In this document: in pieces, positions 54,410-64,000 of the stretch | How the letters are laid out: each line of letters starts with the position of its first letter | Position numbering within the stretch: the stretch's first letter is position 1 | Source: Mycobacterium kyorinense | Lineage (GTDB): Bacteria > Actinomycetota > Actinomycetes > Mycobacteriales > Mycobacteriaceae | Direction of reading: 5' to 3' | Assembly: GCF_002101735.1 (NCBI RefSeq) | Contig: NZ_LQPE01000103.1 | Span: 1-64,000 of the forward strand | DNA length: 64,000 bases | Notes under the pieces: model-generated | Databases searched by the model: none | The model's input: only the letters and a program-made list of their open reading frames with translations | What the model was told of the DNA's origin: nothing | Program-made: the position numbers and the translations under genes

Positions 54410-55285
54410 GTGACTGCACAAACCGCAAAAGCTCAAGCATCCGGCACATTCACTCTCGGCGACATGACGGTCAACCGGCTGGGTTTCGGCGCCATGCGTC
54501 TGACCGGCAAGGGCGTGTGGGGCCCGCCCGCCGACCGCGCCGAAGCCGTGCGGGTGCTGCGTCGGGCGGTGGAACTCGGCGTCAACTTCATCGACACCGC
54601 CGACTCGTATGGCCCCTACATCTCCGAAGAAATCATCCGCGAGGCGCTGCATCCCTACGACGGCCTGGTGATCGCGACCAAGGCCGGGTTGCTGCGCACG
54701 GGGCCCGACGTCTGGATCCCGTTGGGAAATCCGAGTTATCTGCGCCAGGAATGCGAGATGAGCCTGCGGCGGCTCGGCGTCGACACGATCGACCTGTTCC
54801 AGCTGCACCGCGTCGACCCCAACTACCCGTTGGCCGACCAGGTCGGCGAGCTCGTCAAGCTGAAGGACGAGGGCAAGATCCGCCACATCGGCCTGTCCGA
54901 GGTCGACGTCGACCAGTTGACGGCGGCCCAGCAGATCACGCCGATCGTCTCGGTGCAGAACATGTACAACCTGACCGCGCGTGCCGCCGAGCCGCTGCTG
55001 GACTTCTGCACCAAGCAGGACATCGGGTTCATCCCGTGGTTCCCGCTCGCCGCCGGACCCCTGGCCGCGCCCGACGGCCCGCTGCAGCGGATGGCCGGGG
55101 AGCACGACGCCACGCCGTCGCAAATGGCGCTGGCCTGGCTGCTCAAACGCTCGCCGGTGATGTTGCCGATCCCCGGGACCTCCAGCGTGGCGCACCTGGA
55201 AGAGAACGTCGGCGCGGCGGAGATCACGCTGTCCGACGACGAAGTCGAACTGCTGGCCGCCATCGGCGAACAGAACGCCTCGTAA
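54410..55285 (+). CDS. aldo/keto reductase
   Basis: The product is 291 aa from a GTG. NADPH-dependent TIM-barrel oxidoreductase with tetrad Asp and Tyr in FIDTADSYGPY, Lys in IATKAG, and His in FQLHRVD. It resembles the small mycobacterial AKR proteins that reduce aldehydes. Cytosolic, with no signal peptide. A second TACGGT (55293-55298) beyond its stop probably drives the next gene. Confidence 0.92.
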   Translation: MTAQTAKAQASGTFTLGDMTVNRLGFGAMRLTGKGVWGPPADRAEAVRVLRRAVELGVNFIDTADSYGPYISEEIIREALHPYDGLVIATKAGLLRTGPDVWIPLGNPSYLRQECEMSLRRLGVDTIDLFQLHRVDPNYPLADQVGELVKLKDEGKIRHIGLSEVDVDQLTAAQQITPIVSVQNMYNLTARAAEPLLDFCTKQDIGFIPWFPLAAGPLAAPDGPLQRMAGEHDATPSQMALAWLLKRSPVMLPIPGTSSVAHLEENVGAAEITLSDDEVELLAAIGEQNAS

Positions 55286-55304
55286 CGCCCAATACGGTGT
55301 CCTG

Positions 55305-55928
55305 GTGGCACCCGACAGCACGCGACACCCCGGCGGCGGATTCAACCCGCCCGAGCCGACCACCAAGGGCGGCCCCGACTACGGCAGGTTCGTCGAGGCG
55401 GTACGCCTGCTGCAGGACCATGCCCGTGCCGCCGACGCACCCGACGAGGTGATCGGCGAGGCGGCCGACCTGCTGGAAAAGGTGTCCGACCTGTTGGCGC
55501 CGTTCGACACCGACGAATGGCAGTCGCCGTCGGGCCGCCGGATGGACCTGCCGATGCGCGGCAACATCTCGTCGATACCGATGAAGATGACGAAGACCGA
55601 CGACGGCAGGATCCGGGGCTGGGCCCGCTTCCGCCGGTTCCACCTGGGGCGCAACGGCGCCGTCCACGGCGGCATGGTGGCGCAGCTGTTCGATTCGGTG
55701 CTGGGGCTGACGTCGGCGGTGCTCACCGGCGGTCCCTACCAGCGCACCGCCTACCTTCATCTGGACTACCGGCACATCGTGCCGATCGAAAAGGAGTTGC
55801 AGGTGGAGGCCGGGATCAGCCGGGTCGAGGGCCGGAAAATCTTCGTCGCGGGGCGGCTGAGCGACGGCGACACGCTGCTGACCGAAGGCGAAGCGCTGTT
55901 CGTGATGCTCAAGCCGGGCCAGCCGTAG
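55305..55928 (+). CDS. PaaI-type hotdog-fold thioesterase
   Basis: The product is 207 aa from a GTG at 55305, six bases after a TACGGT leaderless -10. An N-terminal helical extension precedes the hotdog domain with HLGRNGAVHGGMVAQLFDSVLG (central helix, thioesterase motif HGG) and GPYQRTAYLHLDYRHIVPI. Probably hydrolyses acyl-CoA esters. Cytosolic. Confidence 0.87.
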   Translation: MAPDSTRHPGGGFNPPEPTTKGGPDYGRFVEAVRLLQDHARAADAPDEVIGEAADLLEKVSDLLAPFDTDEWQSPSGRRMDLPMRGNISSIPMKMTKTDDGRIRGWARFRRFHLGRNGAVHGGMVAQLFDSVLGLTSAVLTGGPYQRTAYLHLDYRHIVPIEKELQVEAGISRVEGRKIFVAGRLSDGDTLLTEGEALFVMLKPGQP

Positions 55929-55933
55929 CTGAG

Positions 55934-57580
55934 TCAGCGACTGCGCCCGCGTGACCGCGGCGTGCCGATCGGCAGCATGCCCTCCTCGTGGTCGAGTTCG
56001 CGTTGGAGGACGCGAAGACTTTTGTCGGGCAGCATGCCGGCGTCGCGCCAGCGCACGAGCTCGTCGCGCTCGGCGTCGATGGCCGCCCGGCGTATCGCGG
56101 CGGCGGCCTCGTAGCCCGACAATGGCAGGTCGCCGAGATCCGACGACTCGAGCAGGTCGAGCTGACGCTGATACCGCTCGAGCCGGGCGGACAACTGCTC
56201 GCGCACGCTCTGCAGCGCGCGGGCGTCGAGCTCGTCCTCGCCCTGCTGGTCCAGCTCGTCGAGCCGGTCGAGGGCAGCCTGAATGGCCGCCGTGCGCGCC
56301 CGATGGCGCAGCCGCAGCTCGTCGACGGCGTCGGCGTGCAACCCCAACGCCCGCACCACCCGGCCGAATGTGCTGCCCTGCCCGATCAGCGTCACGAGCA
56401 CCACGACAAAGGTGCAGAACAGCAACAGGTTTCGGTCGGGAAACGCGGTGCCGCGCTGCGTCACGAACGGCACCGCGAAAATCGCGGCGAGGCTCACCAC
56501 GCCGCGGGTGCCGGCCCAGCTCAGCACGAAAATCTCACGGCCAGTGAGCTTTTCGGTCCTCGAGTCGGCGTTTCCGAGCCGGGTGTGCAGCGGGCGCGGA
56601 AGCGTCTGGGTGAGCAGCAACCACAGCGGCCGCAGCAGCAGCACCACGGCCACGGTCACGCTCACCGACACGATGATCGTCGAGGTCGAGTACCCGCGCA
56701 GGCCGTCGAGAATGGTCGGCAACTGCTGACCGATCAGCAAGAAGACCAGACCTTCGAGAAGAAAGTTGACCAACCGCCAGACGGCTCGGGTCTGCAACCG
56801 GGTTGCGCCCGTTTCGGTTCGGGGCGAGTCGTGTCCGACGATCAGCCCGCACACCACGACCGCCAGCACACCGGAGGCGTGGACCTTCTCGGCGGCCAGA
56901 TAGGTCACGAACGGCGTGGCGAGCGAAATCGCGTTGGCGGTCAGCACGTCGTGCGTCCATGCGCGCAGCGCCCGCCGGCAATACGCCAGCGCCAGGCCCA
57001 CCAGCAGACCGCCCACCGCGGCGAGGACGAACCGCCCGATCGCCGACGGCAGCGAGAACCCGGCGCCGGTGGCCGCGGCGACGGCCACCGACAGTGTGGT
57101 GAGCGCCGTCGCGTCGTTCAGCAGCCCTTCGCCCTCGATCAGCGTGACGATGCCCAGCGGCAGACCGACCTTGCGCGCGACGGCGAGCGCTGCCACCGGA
57201 TCTGTCGGCGCCACCGCGGCACCCAACACCATCCCCGCCGCAACCGTTGCGCCGCCGACCAGCAGCGCGAACGCGACACCGACCGATGCCGCGGTCACCA
57301 GAACCAGCACCACCGACAGGCTGACGATCGTGCGCAGGTTGCGGCGTATCCCGACAAGCGACGATTCCAGCGCCGCGTGGTACAGCAACGGCGGCAATAT
57401 CCCGGTCATCACGACATCGGGATCCAGGCCGATGTTCGGCCCGGGCAGCAGGGCATACACGATCCCGACGAGAGTCAGAAGCGCCGCGCTGGGCAGGTCG
57501 GTGCGGTCGCTGACCCAGTTCACCACCACGATGACGGCGACGGCGACGAGCAGCAATCCCAAACCCGTCTGCACCAACAC
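55934..57580 (-). CDS. CPA1-type sodium/proton antiporter
   Basis: The product is 548 aa from a GTG at 57580; upstream in-frame sequence is rejected because it would cross the thrS promoter. Twelve or so membrane segments. CPA1 hallmarks [11 protein letters not shown] and [17 protein letters not shown] contain the ion-binding Asp residues. A long cytosolic tail ([20 protein letters not shown]) is helical. Exports Na+ or other cations for pH homeostasis. Divergent from thrS. Confidence 0.92.
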   Translation of the reverse strand: MLVQTGLGLLLVAVAVIVVVNWVSDRTDLPSAALLTLVGIVYALLPGPNIGLDPDVVMTGILPPLLYHAALESSLVGIRRNLRTIVSLSVVLVLVTAASVGVAFALLVGGATVAAGMVLGAAVAPTDPVAALAVARKVGLPLGIVTLIEGEGLLNDATALTTLSVAVAAATGAGFSLPSAIGRFVLAAVGGLLVGLALAYCRRALRAWTHDVLTANAISLATPFVTYLAAEKVHASGVLAVVVCGLIVGHDSPRTETGATRLQTRAVWRLVNFLLEGLVFLLIGQQLPTILDGLRGYSTSTIIVSVSVTVAVVLLLRPLWLLLTQTLPRPLHTRLGNADSRTEKLTGREIFVLSWAGTRGVVSLAAIFAVPFVTQRGTAFPDRNLLLFCTFVVVLVTLIGQGSTFGRVVRALGLHADAVDELRLRHRARTAAIQAALDRLDELDQQGEDELDARALQSVREQLSARLERYQRQLDLLESSDLGDLPLSGYEAAAAIRRAAIDAERDELVRWRDAGMLPDKSLRVLQRELDHEEGMLPIGTPRSRGRSR

Positions 57581-57683
57581 GGCCTCATTCTGCCGTTTCG
57601 GGTGGCCCGTCGGCGGCCCTGCTCGGCCGCGGGCCGCCCCGATAGCATGGTCGTCGACCCCCCGAACCTTGGAGACCGCCGCA

Positions 57684-59738
57684 ATGACCGCGCCCCCACG
57701 CCTTTCCTGGCCAGCAACGATCCGGGTTGCCGCCGGGACGACCGCCGCCGCGGCGGTCCGCGAGGCCGGGCTGCCCGGCCGCGGCGAGCCCGACGCCGTC
57801 GTGGTGGTGCGCGACGCCGACGGCACACTGCGCGACCTGAGCTGGGTACCCGAGGCCGACGCCGACGTCGTCCCGGTGGCGGCCAACACCGACGACGGTC
57901 GCAGCGTGATCCGGCACTCCTGTGCCCACGTGCTGGCCCAGGCCGTGCAGGAATTGTTTCCGCAGGCCAAGCTGGGCATCGGGCCGCCGATCACCGACGG
58001 CTTCTACTACGACTTCGACGTGCCGGAACCGTTCACCCCGGAAGATCTGGAGGCGCTGGAAAAACGGATGCGCCAGATCGTCAAGGAGGGCCAACTGTTC
58101 TCCCGGCGCGTCTACGAGTCCAAGGAGCAGGCCCGCGAGGAGTTGGCCGGCGAGCCGTACAAGCTGGAACTGGTCGACGACAAGTCCGGCGACCCGGCGG
58201 TGATGGAGGTCGGCGGCGACGAGCTGACCGCCTACGACAACCTGAATCCCCGTACCCGAGAACGTGTTTGGTACGACCTGTGCCGCGGCCCGCACATCCC
58301 GACCACCCGCCACATTCCGGCGTTCAAGCTGACCCGCAGCTCGGCGGCGTACTGGCGCGGCGAGGCGAACAACGCCAGCCTGCAACGCATCTACGGCACC
58401 GCCTGGGAGTCGCAGGAGGCCCTGGAGCGTCACCTGACGCTGCTGGAGGAAGCGGCGCGCCGCGACCACCGCAAGCTGGGCACCGAGCTGGACCTGTTCA
58501 GCTTCCCCGACGAAATCGGTTCGGGCCTGGCGGTTTTCCACCCGAAGGGTGGCATCGTGCGCCGTGAGCTGGAGGAGTATTCGCGGCGCAAGCACATCGA
58601 GGCCGGCTACGAGTTCGTCAACACCCCGCACATCACCAAGGCCGACCTGTTCCACACCTCCGGGCACCTGGACTGGTACGCCGACGGGATGTACCCGCCG
58701 ATGCACCTCGACGCCGAATACGACGACGACGGCACTGTGCGCAAGCCGGGCCAGGACTACTACCTCAAGCCGATGAACTGCCCGATGCACACGCTGATCT
58801 TCCGGTCGCGGGGGCGGTCGTATCGCGAACTTCCGTTGAGGCTCTTCGAGTTCGGCACCGTCTACCGCTACGAGAAATCGGGCGTGGTGCACGGTCTGAC
58901 CCGGGCGCGCGGCTTCACGATGGACGACGCACACATCTTTTGCACCCGCGACCAGCTGCGCGCGGAGCTGGCGTCGCTGCTGCGGTTCGTGCTCGACCTG
59001 CTGGGCGACTACGGGCTGGAGGACTTCTACCTGGAGCTGTCCACCAAGGACCCGGAGAAGTTCGTCGGCTCCGACGAGCTGTGGGAGGAAGCCACCAACG
59101 TGCTGGCGGAAGTGGCGGCGGACTCCGGTCTGGAGCTGGTGCCCGATCCGGGCGGTGCGGCGTTCTACGGGCCGAAGATCTCGGTGCAGGCCCGCGACGC
59201 GCTGGGCCGCAGCTGGCAGATGTCGACCATCCAGGTGGACTTCAACTTCCCGGAACGTTTCGAGCTGGAGTACACCGCCGCCGACGGCACCCGCCAGCGG
59301 CCCGTGATGATCCACCGCGCGTTGTTCGGGTCGATCGAGCGGTTCTTCGGCATCCTCACCGAGCACTACGCCGGCGCGTTTCCCGCGTGGCTGGCGCCGG
59401 TGCAGGCGGTCGGCATCCCGGTCGCCGACGACCACGTGCCCTACCTGGAAGACGTTGCGGCACAACTGCGCTCACACGGCGTGCGAGTCGAGGTGGACAC
59501 CAGCGACGACCGGATGGCCAAAAAGATCGTCAACCACACCAACCACAAGGTGCCGTTCATGCTGCTGGCCGGCGACCGCGACGTCGCCGCCGACGCCGTC
59601 AGCTTCCGCTTCGGTGACCGCACCCAGATCAACGGGGTGCCGCGCGACGAGGCCGTCGCCGCCGTCGTGCAATGGATTGCCGACCGCGAAAACGCCGCTC
59701 CCACCGCAGAGTTGGTCAAGGTGAACAGTCGTGGCTGA
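57684..59738 (+). CDS. thrS: threonyl-tRNA synthetase
   Basis: The product is 684 aa, close to Rv2614c (692). TGS domain, editing domain ([19 protein letters not shown] near 77), class II core, and C-terminal anticodon-binding domain ([20 protein letters not shown]). Zinc ligands are Cys in PMNCPMH, His in GVVHGL and His in [16 protein letters not shown] -10 at 57643-57648 gives a short leader. There is no T-box structure visible. Its last bases overlap the HIT gene. Confidence 0.97.
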   Translation: MTAPPRLSWPATIRVAAGTTAAAAVREAGLPGRGEPDAVVVVRDADGTLRDLSWVPEADADVVPVAANTDDGRSVIRHSCAHVLAQAVQELFPQAKLGIGPPITDGFYYDFDVPEPFTPEDLEALEKRMRQIVKEGQLFSRRVYESKEQAREELAGEPYKLELVDDKSGDPAVMEVGGDELTAYDNLNPRTRERVWYDLCRGPHIPTTRHIPAFKLTRSSAAYWRGEANNASLQRIYGTAWESQEALERHLTLLEEAARRDHRKLGTELDLFSFPDEIGSGLAVFHPKGGIVRRELEEYSRRKHIEAGYEFVNTPHITKADLFHTSGHLDWYADGMYPPMHLDAEYDDDGTVRKPGQDYYLKPMNCPMHTLIFRSRGRSYRELPLRLFEFGTVYRYEKSGVVHGLTRARGFTMDDAHIFCTRDQLRAELASLLRFVLDLLGDYGLEDFYLELSTKDPEKFVGSDELWEEATNVLAEVAADSGLELVPDPGGAAFYGPKISVQARDALGRSWQMSTIQVDFNFPERFELEYTAADGTRQRPVMIHRALFGSIERFFGILTEHYAGAFPAWLAPVQAVGIPVADDHVPYLEDVAAQLRSHGVRVEVDTSDDRMAKKIVNHTNHKVPFMLLAGDRDVAADAVSFRFGDRTQINGVPRDEAVAAVVQWIADRENAAPTAELVKVNSRG

Positions 59739-60282
59739 CGAAGACGCGATCGTGGACCGCGGCGTGGGTGAGGCCGACCGGCTGCAGCGGTTGTGGACGC
59801 CCTACCGGATGAGCTATTTGGCCGAGGCGCCGCTGAAGCGGGAAAACTCCGATCCCGCACAGCTGTTCACCGACATCCCGCAGCTGCCCGACGAGGACGG
59901 ACTGGTGGTGGCCCGCGGCGAACTGGTGTACGCCGTGTTGAACCTCTACCCGTATAACCCCGGGCATCTGATGGTGGTGCCCTACCGGCGGGTGTCGGAA
60001 CTCGAGGATCTCACCGACAAGGAGAGCGCCGAACTGATGGCGTTCACCCAGAAGGCAATTCGCGTCATCAAGGCGGTGTCGCGGCCGCACGGCTTCAACG
60101 TCGGCTTGAACCTGGGAGTATCGGCGGGCGGCTCGCTGGCCGAACACCTGCACGTGCACGTCGTGCCGCGGTGGGGCGGCGACGCCAACTTCATCACGAT
60201 CGTCGGCGACTCGAAGGTCATCCCGCAACTGCTGCGCGAGACCCGCCGTCTGCTGGCCACCGAGTGGGAAAAACAGCCGTGA
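59731..60282 (+). CDS. HIT-family Ap4A phosphorylase (Rv2613c-like)
   Basis: The product is 183 aa from a GTG overlapping thrS by eight bases. HIT triad HLHVHVV (139-145). Rv2613c is a characterised diadenosine tetraphosphate phosphorylase, so this enzyme probably splits Ap4A to ADP and ATP. Position after thrS suggests cotranscription. Confidence 0.93.
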   Translation: MADEDAIVDRGVGEADRLQRLWTPYRMSYLAEAPLKRENSDPAQLFTDIPQLPDEDGLVVARGELVYAVLNLYPYNPGHLMVVPYRRVSELEDLTDKESAELMAFTQKAIRVIKAVSRPHGFNVGLNLGVSAGGSLAEHLHVHVVPRWGGDANFITIVGDSKVIPQLLRETRRLLATEWEKQP

Positions 60283-60926
60283 GCAAACTGCTGTCCCGGG
60301 AAGGGGTGGCACGGGTCACCACACCGGTGGCGAGGGCCCTGCTGCGGCTCGGCCTGACCGCGGACGCCGTCACGATCATCGCCACCGCGGCTTCGGTGCT
60401 GGCCTCGCTGACGCTGTTTCCGACCGGTCAGCTGTTCGCCGGCACGTTCGTCATCTGGTTCTTCGTGATGTTCGACATGGTCGACGGGGCGATGGCCCGG
60501 GAGAGCGGCGGCGGCAGCGCCTTCGGCGCCGTGCTGGACGCCACCTGCGACCGGATCAGCGACGGCGCGGTGTTCTGCGGGCTGTTGTGGTGGGCGGCGT
60601 TCGGCCTCCGCAGCCCGTCGCTGATGGTGGCGACGCTGATCTGCCTGGTCACGTCGCAGGTGATCTCCTACATCAAGGCGCGCGCCGAGGCCAGCGGGCT
60701 GCGCGGCGACGGCGGGTTCATCGAACGCCCGGAGCGCCTGATCATCGTGCTGGTGGGCGCCGGACTCTCCGACCTGCCGGTGTTTCCGCTGCCGTGGGCG
60801 CTGCACCTGGCGATGTGGGTGCTGGCGGTGGCGAGCATGATCACCTGCGCCCAGCGGCTGCACACCGTGCGGCACTCGCCCGGGGCCGCCGAGCCGATGC
60901 AGGCGCCGGGGAAGAGCGAGCCGTGA
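60279..60926 (+). CDS. pgsA1: phosphatidylinositol-phosphate synthase PgsA1
   Basis: The product is 215 aa from a GTG overlapping the HIT gene (GTGA). CDP-alcohol phosphotransferase motif D66-x2-D69-G-x2-A-R74-x8-G83-x3-D87-x3-D91 is perfect. Four to six membrane segments. It makes phosphatidylinositol phosphate from CDP-diacylglycerol and inositol-1-phosphate, the precursor of phosphatidylinositol mannosides and lipoarabinomannan. Homologue of Rv2612c. Confidence 0.96.
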   Translation: MSKLLSREGVARVTTPVARALLRLGLTADAVTIIATAASVLASLTLFPTGQLFAGTFVIWFFVMFDMVDGAMARESGGGSAFGAVLDATCDRISDGAVFCGLLWWAAFGLRSPSLMVATLICLVTSQVISYIKARAEASGLRGDGGFIERPERLIIVLVGAGLSDLPVFPLPWALHLAMWVLAVASMITCAQRLHTVRHSPGAAEPMQAPGKSEP

Positions 60927-61834
60927 TCGGCATCCCCGGGGTGAGCCTGAGTGACTGGGGATACGCGGCCGGATGGATGCTGGTGCGGGCCATGCCGGAG
61001 TTCGCCGCGCGCAACGTGTTCGACGCTGGCGCGTGGTATGCGTCGCTGGACGGAGGCCCTGCCCAGCTGCGCAAGAACCTGGCCCGCGTCATCGGCGTAC
61101 CGCCGGCGCAGGTGCCCGATTCGCTGATGCGGGCGTCGCTGGCCTCCTACGCGCGCTACTGGCGCGAAGCGTTCCGGCTGCCGACGATGAACCACGCCGA
61201 GCTGGCCCGGCAGCTGCACGAAGCGGTTCGGGGCCAAGAACATCTGAACGCCGCGCTGGCGGCCGGCCGCGGGGCGGTGCTGGCGTTGCCGCACAGCGGC
61301 AACTGGGACATGGCCGGGGTCTGGCTGGCGCAGACCCACGGCACGTTCACCACCGTCGCCGAGCGGCTCAAACCCGAGTCGCTGTACCGGCGATTCATCG
61401 CCTACCGGGAAAGCCTTGGCTTCGAAGTGCTTCCGTTGTCTGGCGGCGAACGCCCGCCCTTCGAAGTGCTCTGCGAACGGCTGCGCGACAACAAGATCGT
61501 GTGCCTGATGGCCGAGCGCGACCTCACCAGCACCGGGGTGCAGGTCGATTTCTTCGGCGAACCCACCCGGCTGCCGGCCGGGCCGGCCAAGCTGGCGATC
61601 GAAACCGGGGCAGTGCTGCTGCCGGTGCACTGTTGGTTCGAAGACGACGGCTGGGGCTTCGAGATCTACCCGCCGCTGGACTGCACGGGCGGCGACGTCG
61701 TCGCCATCACCGCCGCGCTGGCCGGCCGGTTTGCCCTCAACATCGCCGCGCACCCCGCCGACTGGCATATGCTGCAGCCGCAATGGCTGGCCGATCTGTC
61801 CACCAAGCGACGGGCCAGATTGGGGGACGGCTGA
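60923..61834 (+). CDS. patA: phosphatidylinositol mannoside acyltransferase PatA
   Basis: The product is 303 aa from a GTG overlapping pgsA1 (GTGA). HxxxxD motif HSGNWD (H124, D129) and E198 in MAERD match the catalytic His, Asp and Glu of the M. smegmatis enzyme (H126, D131, E200, uniform shift of two). It acylates the mannose at position 6 of PIM1/PIM2 on the cytosolic membrane face. Homologue of Rv2611c. Confidence 0.95.
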   Translation: MIGIPGVSLSDWGYAAGWMLVRAMPEFAARNVFDAGAWYASLDGGPAQLRKNLARVIGVPPAQVPDSLMRASLASYARYWREAFRLPTMNHAELARQLHEAVRGQEHLNAALAAGRGAVLALPHSGNWDMAGVWLAQTHGTFTTVAERLKPESLYRRFIAYRESLGFEVLPLSGGERPPFEVLCERLRDNKIVCLMAERDLTSTGVQVDFFGEPTRLPAGPAKLAIETGAVLLPVHCWFEDDGWGFEIYPPLDCTGGDVVAITAALAGRFALNIAAHPADWHMLQPQWLADLSTKRRARLGDG

Positions 61835-62958
61835 TGCGCATCGGCATGGTGTGCCCGTACTCGTTCGACGTGCCGGGCGGGGTGCAGTCGCACGTGCTGC
61901 AGCTCGCCGAGGTGATGCGTGCCCGCGGGCATTGCGTCAGCGTGCTGGCCCCCTCGTCGCCGCATGTCAAGCTGCCCGACTACGTCGTCTCGGCCGGCAA
62001 GGCCGTCCCGATCCCGTACAACGGCTCGGTGGCCCGGCTGCAGTTCAGCCCGGCCGTGCACGGCCGGGTGCGACGCTGGCTGGCCGAGGGCGATTTCGAC
62101 GTGCTGCACCTGCACGAGCCCAATGCGCCCAGCCTGTCGATGTGGGCGTTGCGGGTGGCCGAGGGGCCGATCGTGGCGACCTTTCACACCTCGACCACCA
62201 AATCGCTGACGCTGTCGGTGTTTCAGGGGGTGTTGCGGCCCTGGCACGAGAAGATCGTCGGCCGCATCGCCGTGTCCGACCTCGCCCGGCGCTGGCAGAT
62301 GGAGGCATTGGGCTCCGACGCGGTCGAGATTCCCAACGGTGTCGACGTCGGGGCGATCAGTGCCGCACCACTTCTGGACGGATATCCGCGGCCCGGCAAG
62401 ACGGTGCTGTTCCTGGGCCGCTACGACGAGCCCCGCAAGGGCATGGCGGTGTTGATGGAGGCGCTGCCGCATGTGGTGCAGCGTTTTCCCGACGTACAGC
62501 TGCTGATCGTCGGCCGCGGCGACGAGGACGAATTGCGAAGCAGCGCAGGGTCTTTGGCTGATCATCTGCGGTTCCTGGGCCAGGTGGACGATGCCGGCAA
62601 GGCGTCGGCGCTGCGCAGCGCCGACGTCTACTGCGCGCCGAACACCGGCGGTGAGAGTTTCGGCATCGTGTTGGTGGAGGCGATGGCCGCCGGCACCGCG
62701 GTGGTGGCCAGCGATCTGCACGCGTTCCGGCGGGTGCTGCGCGACGGCCAGGCGGGCCGCCTGGTGCCGGTCGAAGACGGCGCCGCGCTGGGTGCGGCGC
62801 TGGTCGCCGTGCTGGACAACGATGTGTTGCGCGAGAAGTACGTGGCCGCCGGCGCCGAAGTGGTGCGCCGGTACGACTGGTCGGTGGTGGCCAACCAGAT
62901 CATGCGGGTCTACGAGACGGTCGCCGGCTCGGGCACCAAGGTGCAGGTGGCCAGCTGA
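61834..62958 (+). CDS. pimA: phosphatidylinositol mannosyltransferase PimA
   Basis: The product is 374 aa, GT4 family GT-B. It starts at an ATG overlapping the patA stop by one base. Key residues known for PimA are in place: H118, R196 and K202 (GRYDEPRKGM), and the Glu in TGGESFGIVLVEA. It adds the first mannose from GDP-mannose to phosphatidylinositol at the inner membrane face. The gene order pgsA1-patA-pimA is conserved in mycobacteria. Confidence 0.97.
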   Translation: MRIGMVCPYSFDVPGGVQSHVLQLAEVMRARGHCVSVLAPSSPHVKLPDYVVSAGKAVPIPYNGSVARLQFSPAVHGRVRRWLAEGDFDVLHLHEPNAPSLSMWALRVAEGPIVATFHTSTTKSLTLSVFQGVLRPWHEKIVGRIAVSDLARRWQMEALGSDAVEIPNGVDVGAISAAPLLDGYPRPGKTVLFLGRYDEPRKGMAVLMEALPHVVQRFPDVQLLIVGRGDEDELRSSAGSLADHLRFLGQVDDAGKASALRSADVYCAPNTGGESFGIVLVEAMAAGTAVVASDLHAFRRVLRDGQAGRLVPVEDGAALGAALVAVLDNDVLREKYVAAGAEVVRRYDWSVVANQIMRVYETVAGSGTKVQVAS

Positions 62959-63971
62959 TGGTGTGGCTGGTGGTGGCCATCGCGGTGCTGGTCGTGCTGC
63001 TGGTGGTGTTCGGCAGCTGGGTGTACCACACCGCCAACCGCCTGGACCGGCTGCACGTGCGCTACGACCTGTCCTGGCAGGCGCTGGACGGGGCGCTGGC
63101 CCGTCGCGCCGTGGTGGCCCGCGCGGTGGCGGTCGACGCCTTCCACGGCGCCTCGCAGGGCAAGCGGTTGGCGGCGCTGGCCGACGCGGCCGAACGGGCG
63201 CCCCGGCAGACCCGCGAGGCGTGTGAGAACGAGTTGTCCGCGGCGCTGGCGATGGTTGACCCGGCGTCGCTGCCGTCGGCGCTGGTGGCCGAACTGGCCG
63301 ACGCCGAAGCCCGGGTGCTGCTGGCCCGTCGCTTCCACAACGACGCGGTCCGCGACACGCTGGCGCTGCGCGAGCGGCCACTGGTCCGGATGCTGCGACT
63401 GGGTGGAACCGCTTCGCTGCCAAGCTATTTCGAGATCGCCGAACGCTCGCATTCGGCGGGGCACAGGTCGAGCAAGCGCACCTCGGCCCGGGTGGTGCTG
63501 CTCGACGACTCCGGCGCGGTGCTGCTGCTGTGCGGATCCGACCCCGCGCTGCCTGTGAGCAGCGCGCCGCGGTGGTGGTTCACCGTCGGCGGCCAGACCC
63601 GCGACGGCGAGGACCTGGCCGCGACTGCCGCGCGCGAGCTGGCCGAGGAGACCGGTCTGCAAGTCAACCCCCGCGACATGATCGGGCCGATCTGGCGGCG
63701 GGATGCGGTCTTCGACTTCAACGGGTCGGTGCTCGACAGCGAGGAGTACTTCTTCGTCTACCGCACCCAGCGGTTCGAGCCGTCGATCGCCGGGCGCACC
63801 GAGCTGGAACGCCGCTACATCCACTGCCACCGCTGGTGTGACGCCCGCGACATCGCCGAGCTGGTGGCCGCCGGTGAGACGGTCTACCCGCTGCAGCTCT
63901 CCGAGCTGCTGGCCGACGCGAATGCGCTGGCACAGACCCGCGCGCCCCGCCAGCTGCAGTCCATCCGCTAG
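62958..63971 (+). CDS. LemA-like N-terminus fused to Nudix hydrolase (Rv2609c-like)
   Basis: The product is 337 aa. An N-terminal membrane helix (1-20) with TANRLDRLHVRYDLSWQALD resembles the LemA family helical region. The Nudix box is perfect: G212-x5-E218-x7-R226-E-L-A-E-E231-T-G-L, for hydrolysis of a nucleoside diphosphate-linked substrate. Being anchored next to pimA, it might act on GDP-sugars or CDP-lipids; this is inference. Single-base overlap (TGATG) with pimA. Confidence 0.88.
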   Translation: MVWLVVAIAVLVVLLVVFGSWVYHTANRLDRLHVRYDLSWQALDGALARRAVVARAVAVDAFHGASQGKRLAALADAAERAPRQTREACENELSAALAMVDPASLPSALVAELADAEARVLLARRFHNDAVRDTLALRERPLVRMLRLGGTASLPSYFEIAERSHSAGHRSSKRTSARVVLLDDSGAVLLLCGSDPALPVSSAPRWWFTVGGQTRDGEDLAATAARELAEETGLQVNPRDMIGPIWRRDAVFDFNGSVLDSEEYFFVYRTQRFEPSIAGRTELERRYIHCHRWCDARDIAELVAAGETVYPLQLSELLADANALAQTRAPRQLQSIR

Positions 63972-64000
63972 TCGGCCTTCGCCGAGCGTGCGGGCGGCCT

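Noticed and set aside
57600..57683. T-box leader upstream of thrS
   Set aside because: The gap to the divergent antiporter is only about 100 bp with no stem structure or T-box core; a TAGCAT -10 leaves a leader too short for a T-box.
55934..57994. 686-aa start for the antiporter
   Set aside because: The extra 138 residues are antisense to thrS and Ser/Arg-rich; hydrophobic helix 1 starts right after the GTG at 57580.

Overview
The window is GC-rich DNA from a Mycobacterium. Its two ends match, from memory of the family sequences, the Mycobacterium tuberculosis H37Rv blocks Rv2678c-Rv2667 (hemE to clpC2) and Rv2614c-Rv2609c (thrS to the pimA region). The middle differs from H37Rv, whose corresponding interval contains the phiRv2 prophage. 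Together with the ESX-type toxin genes, the pca operon and the DUF7159 gene, this suggests a non-tuberculous, probably environmental species. No species name can be given from sequence alone.

Layout. 0.2-4.0 kb: haem operon (hemE, hemY/cgoX, hemQ/chdC, a methyltransferase). 4.1-11 kb: msrB, aftC, a hydrolase-like lipoprotein, a RibD/DHFR-like reductase, an AFG1/ZapE ATPase, an acetyltransferase, an exported protein and clpC2 with a paired operator. 11-18 kb: small secreted DUF732 proteins around a cupin, then an accessory stretch with a type VII (WXG100) polymorphic-toxin cassette and its probable immunity gene, and an OLD/PARIS-like ATPase-TOPRIM defence candidate. 18.2-18.7 kb: four tRNA genes (Val, Cys, Gly, Val). 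19-20.4 kb: a second WXG100-fused toxin with an immunity-like partner. 20.6-25.4 kb: a DUF7159 membrane protein, an enolase-superfamily enzyme and a GH15 enzyme.

25.4-38 kb looks like a general-stress neighbourhood. It has a PAS-PP2C-kinase-STAS regulator of the Rv1364c type and three sequences fitting a SigF promoter (GTTT-N15/16-GGGTA). These precede a haem b/molybdopterin operon, a hemerythrin plus udgX (frameshifted here), and a pyruvate-oxidase-like TPP enzyme coupled to a large FAD/Fe-S dehydrogenase. A 13E12-family HNH gene follows, with a LexA box over its start codon. 39-46 kb: an SDR, an ArsR-SRPBCC operon with a candidate operator, a STAS protein, a DedA protein, a HAD phosphatase, a lipoprotein broken by a 4-bp duplication, and a Rieske-hemerythrin pair (Rv2633c-like).

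46.8-50.4 kb is a complete protocatechuate operon (pcaHGBDC), closed by an 18-bp-arm hairpin. 50.5-53.8 kb holds a DUF2249-cupin gene divergent from a ferredoxin, Cys-rich regulator, membrane protein, cupin and NMO-like operon. 53.9-57.6 kb: DUF1990, aldo/keto reductase, thioesterase and CPA1 antiporter. 57.7-64 kb: thrS, HIT/Ap4A phosphorylase, pgsA1, patA, pimA and a LemA-like/Nudix protein, which links phosphatidylinositol synthesis to its first mannosylation and acylation steps. Start codons were adjusted where a Shine-Dalgarno sequence, a stop/start overlap or a leaderless -10 element decides.
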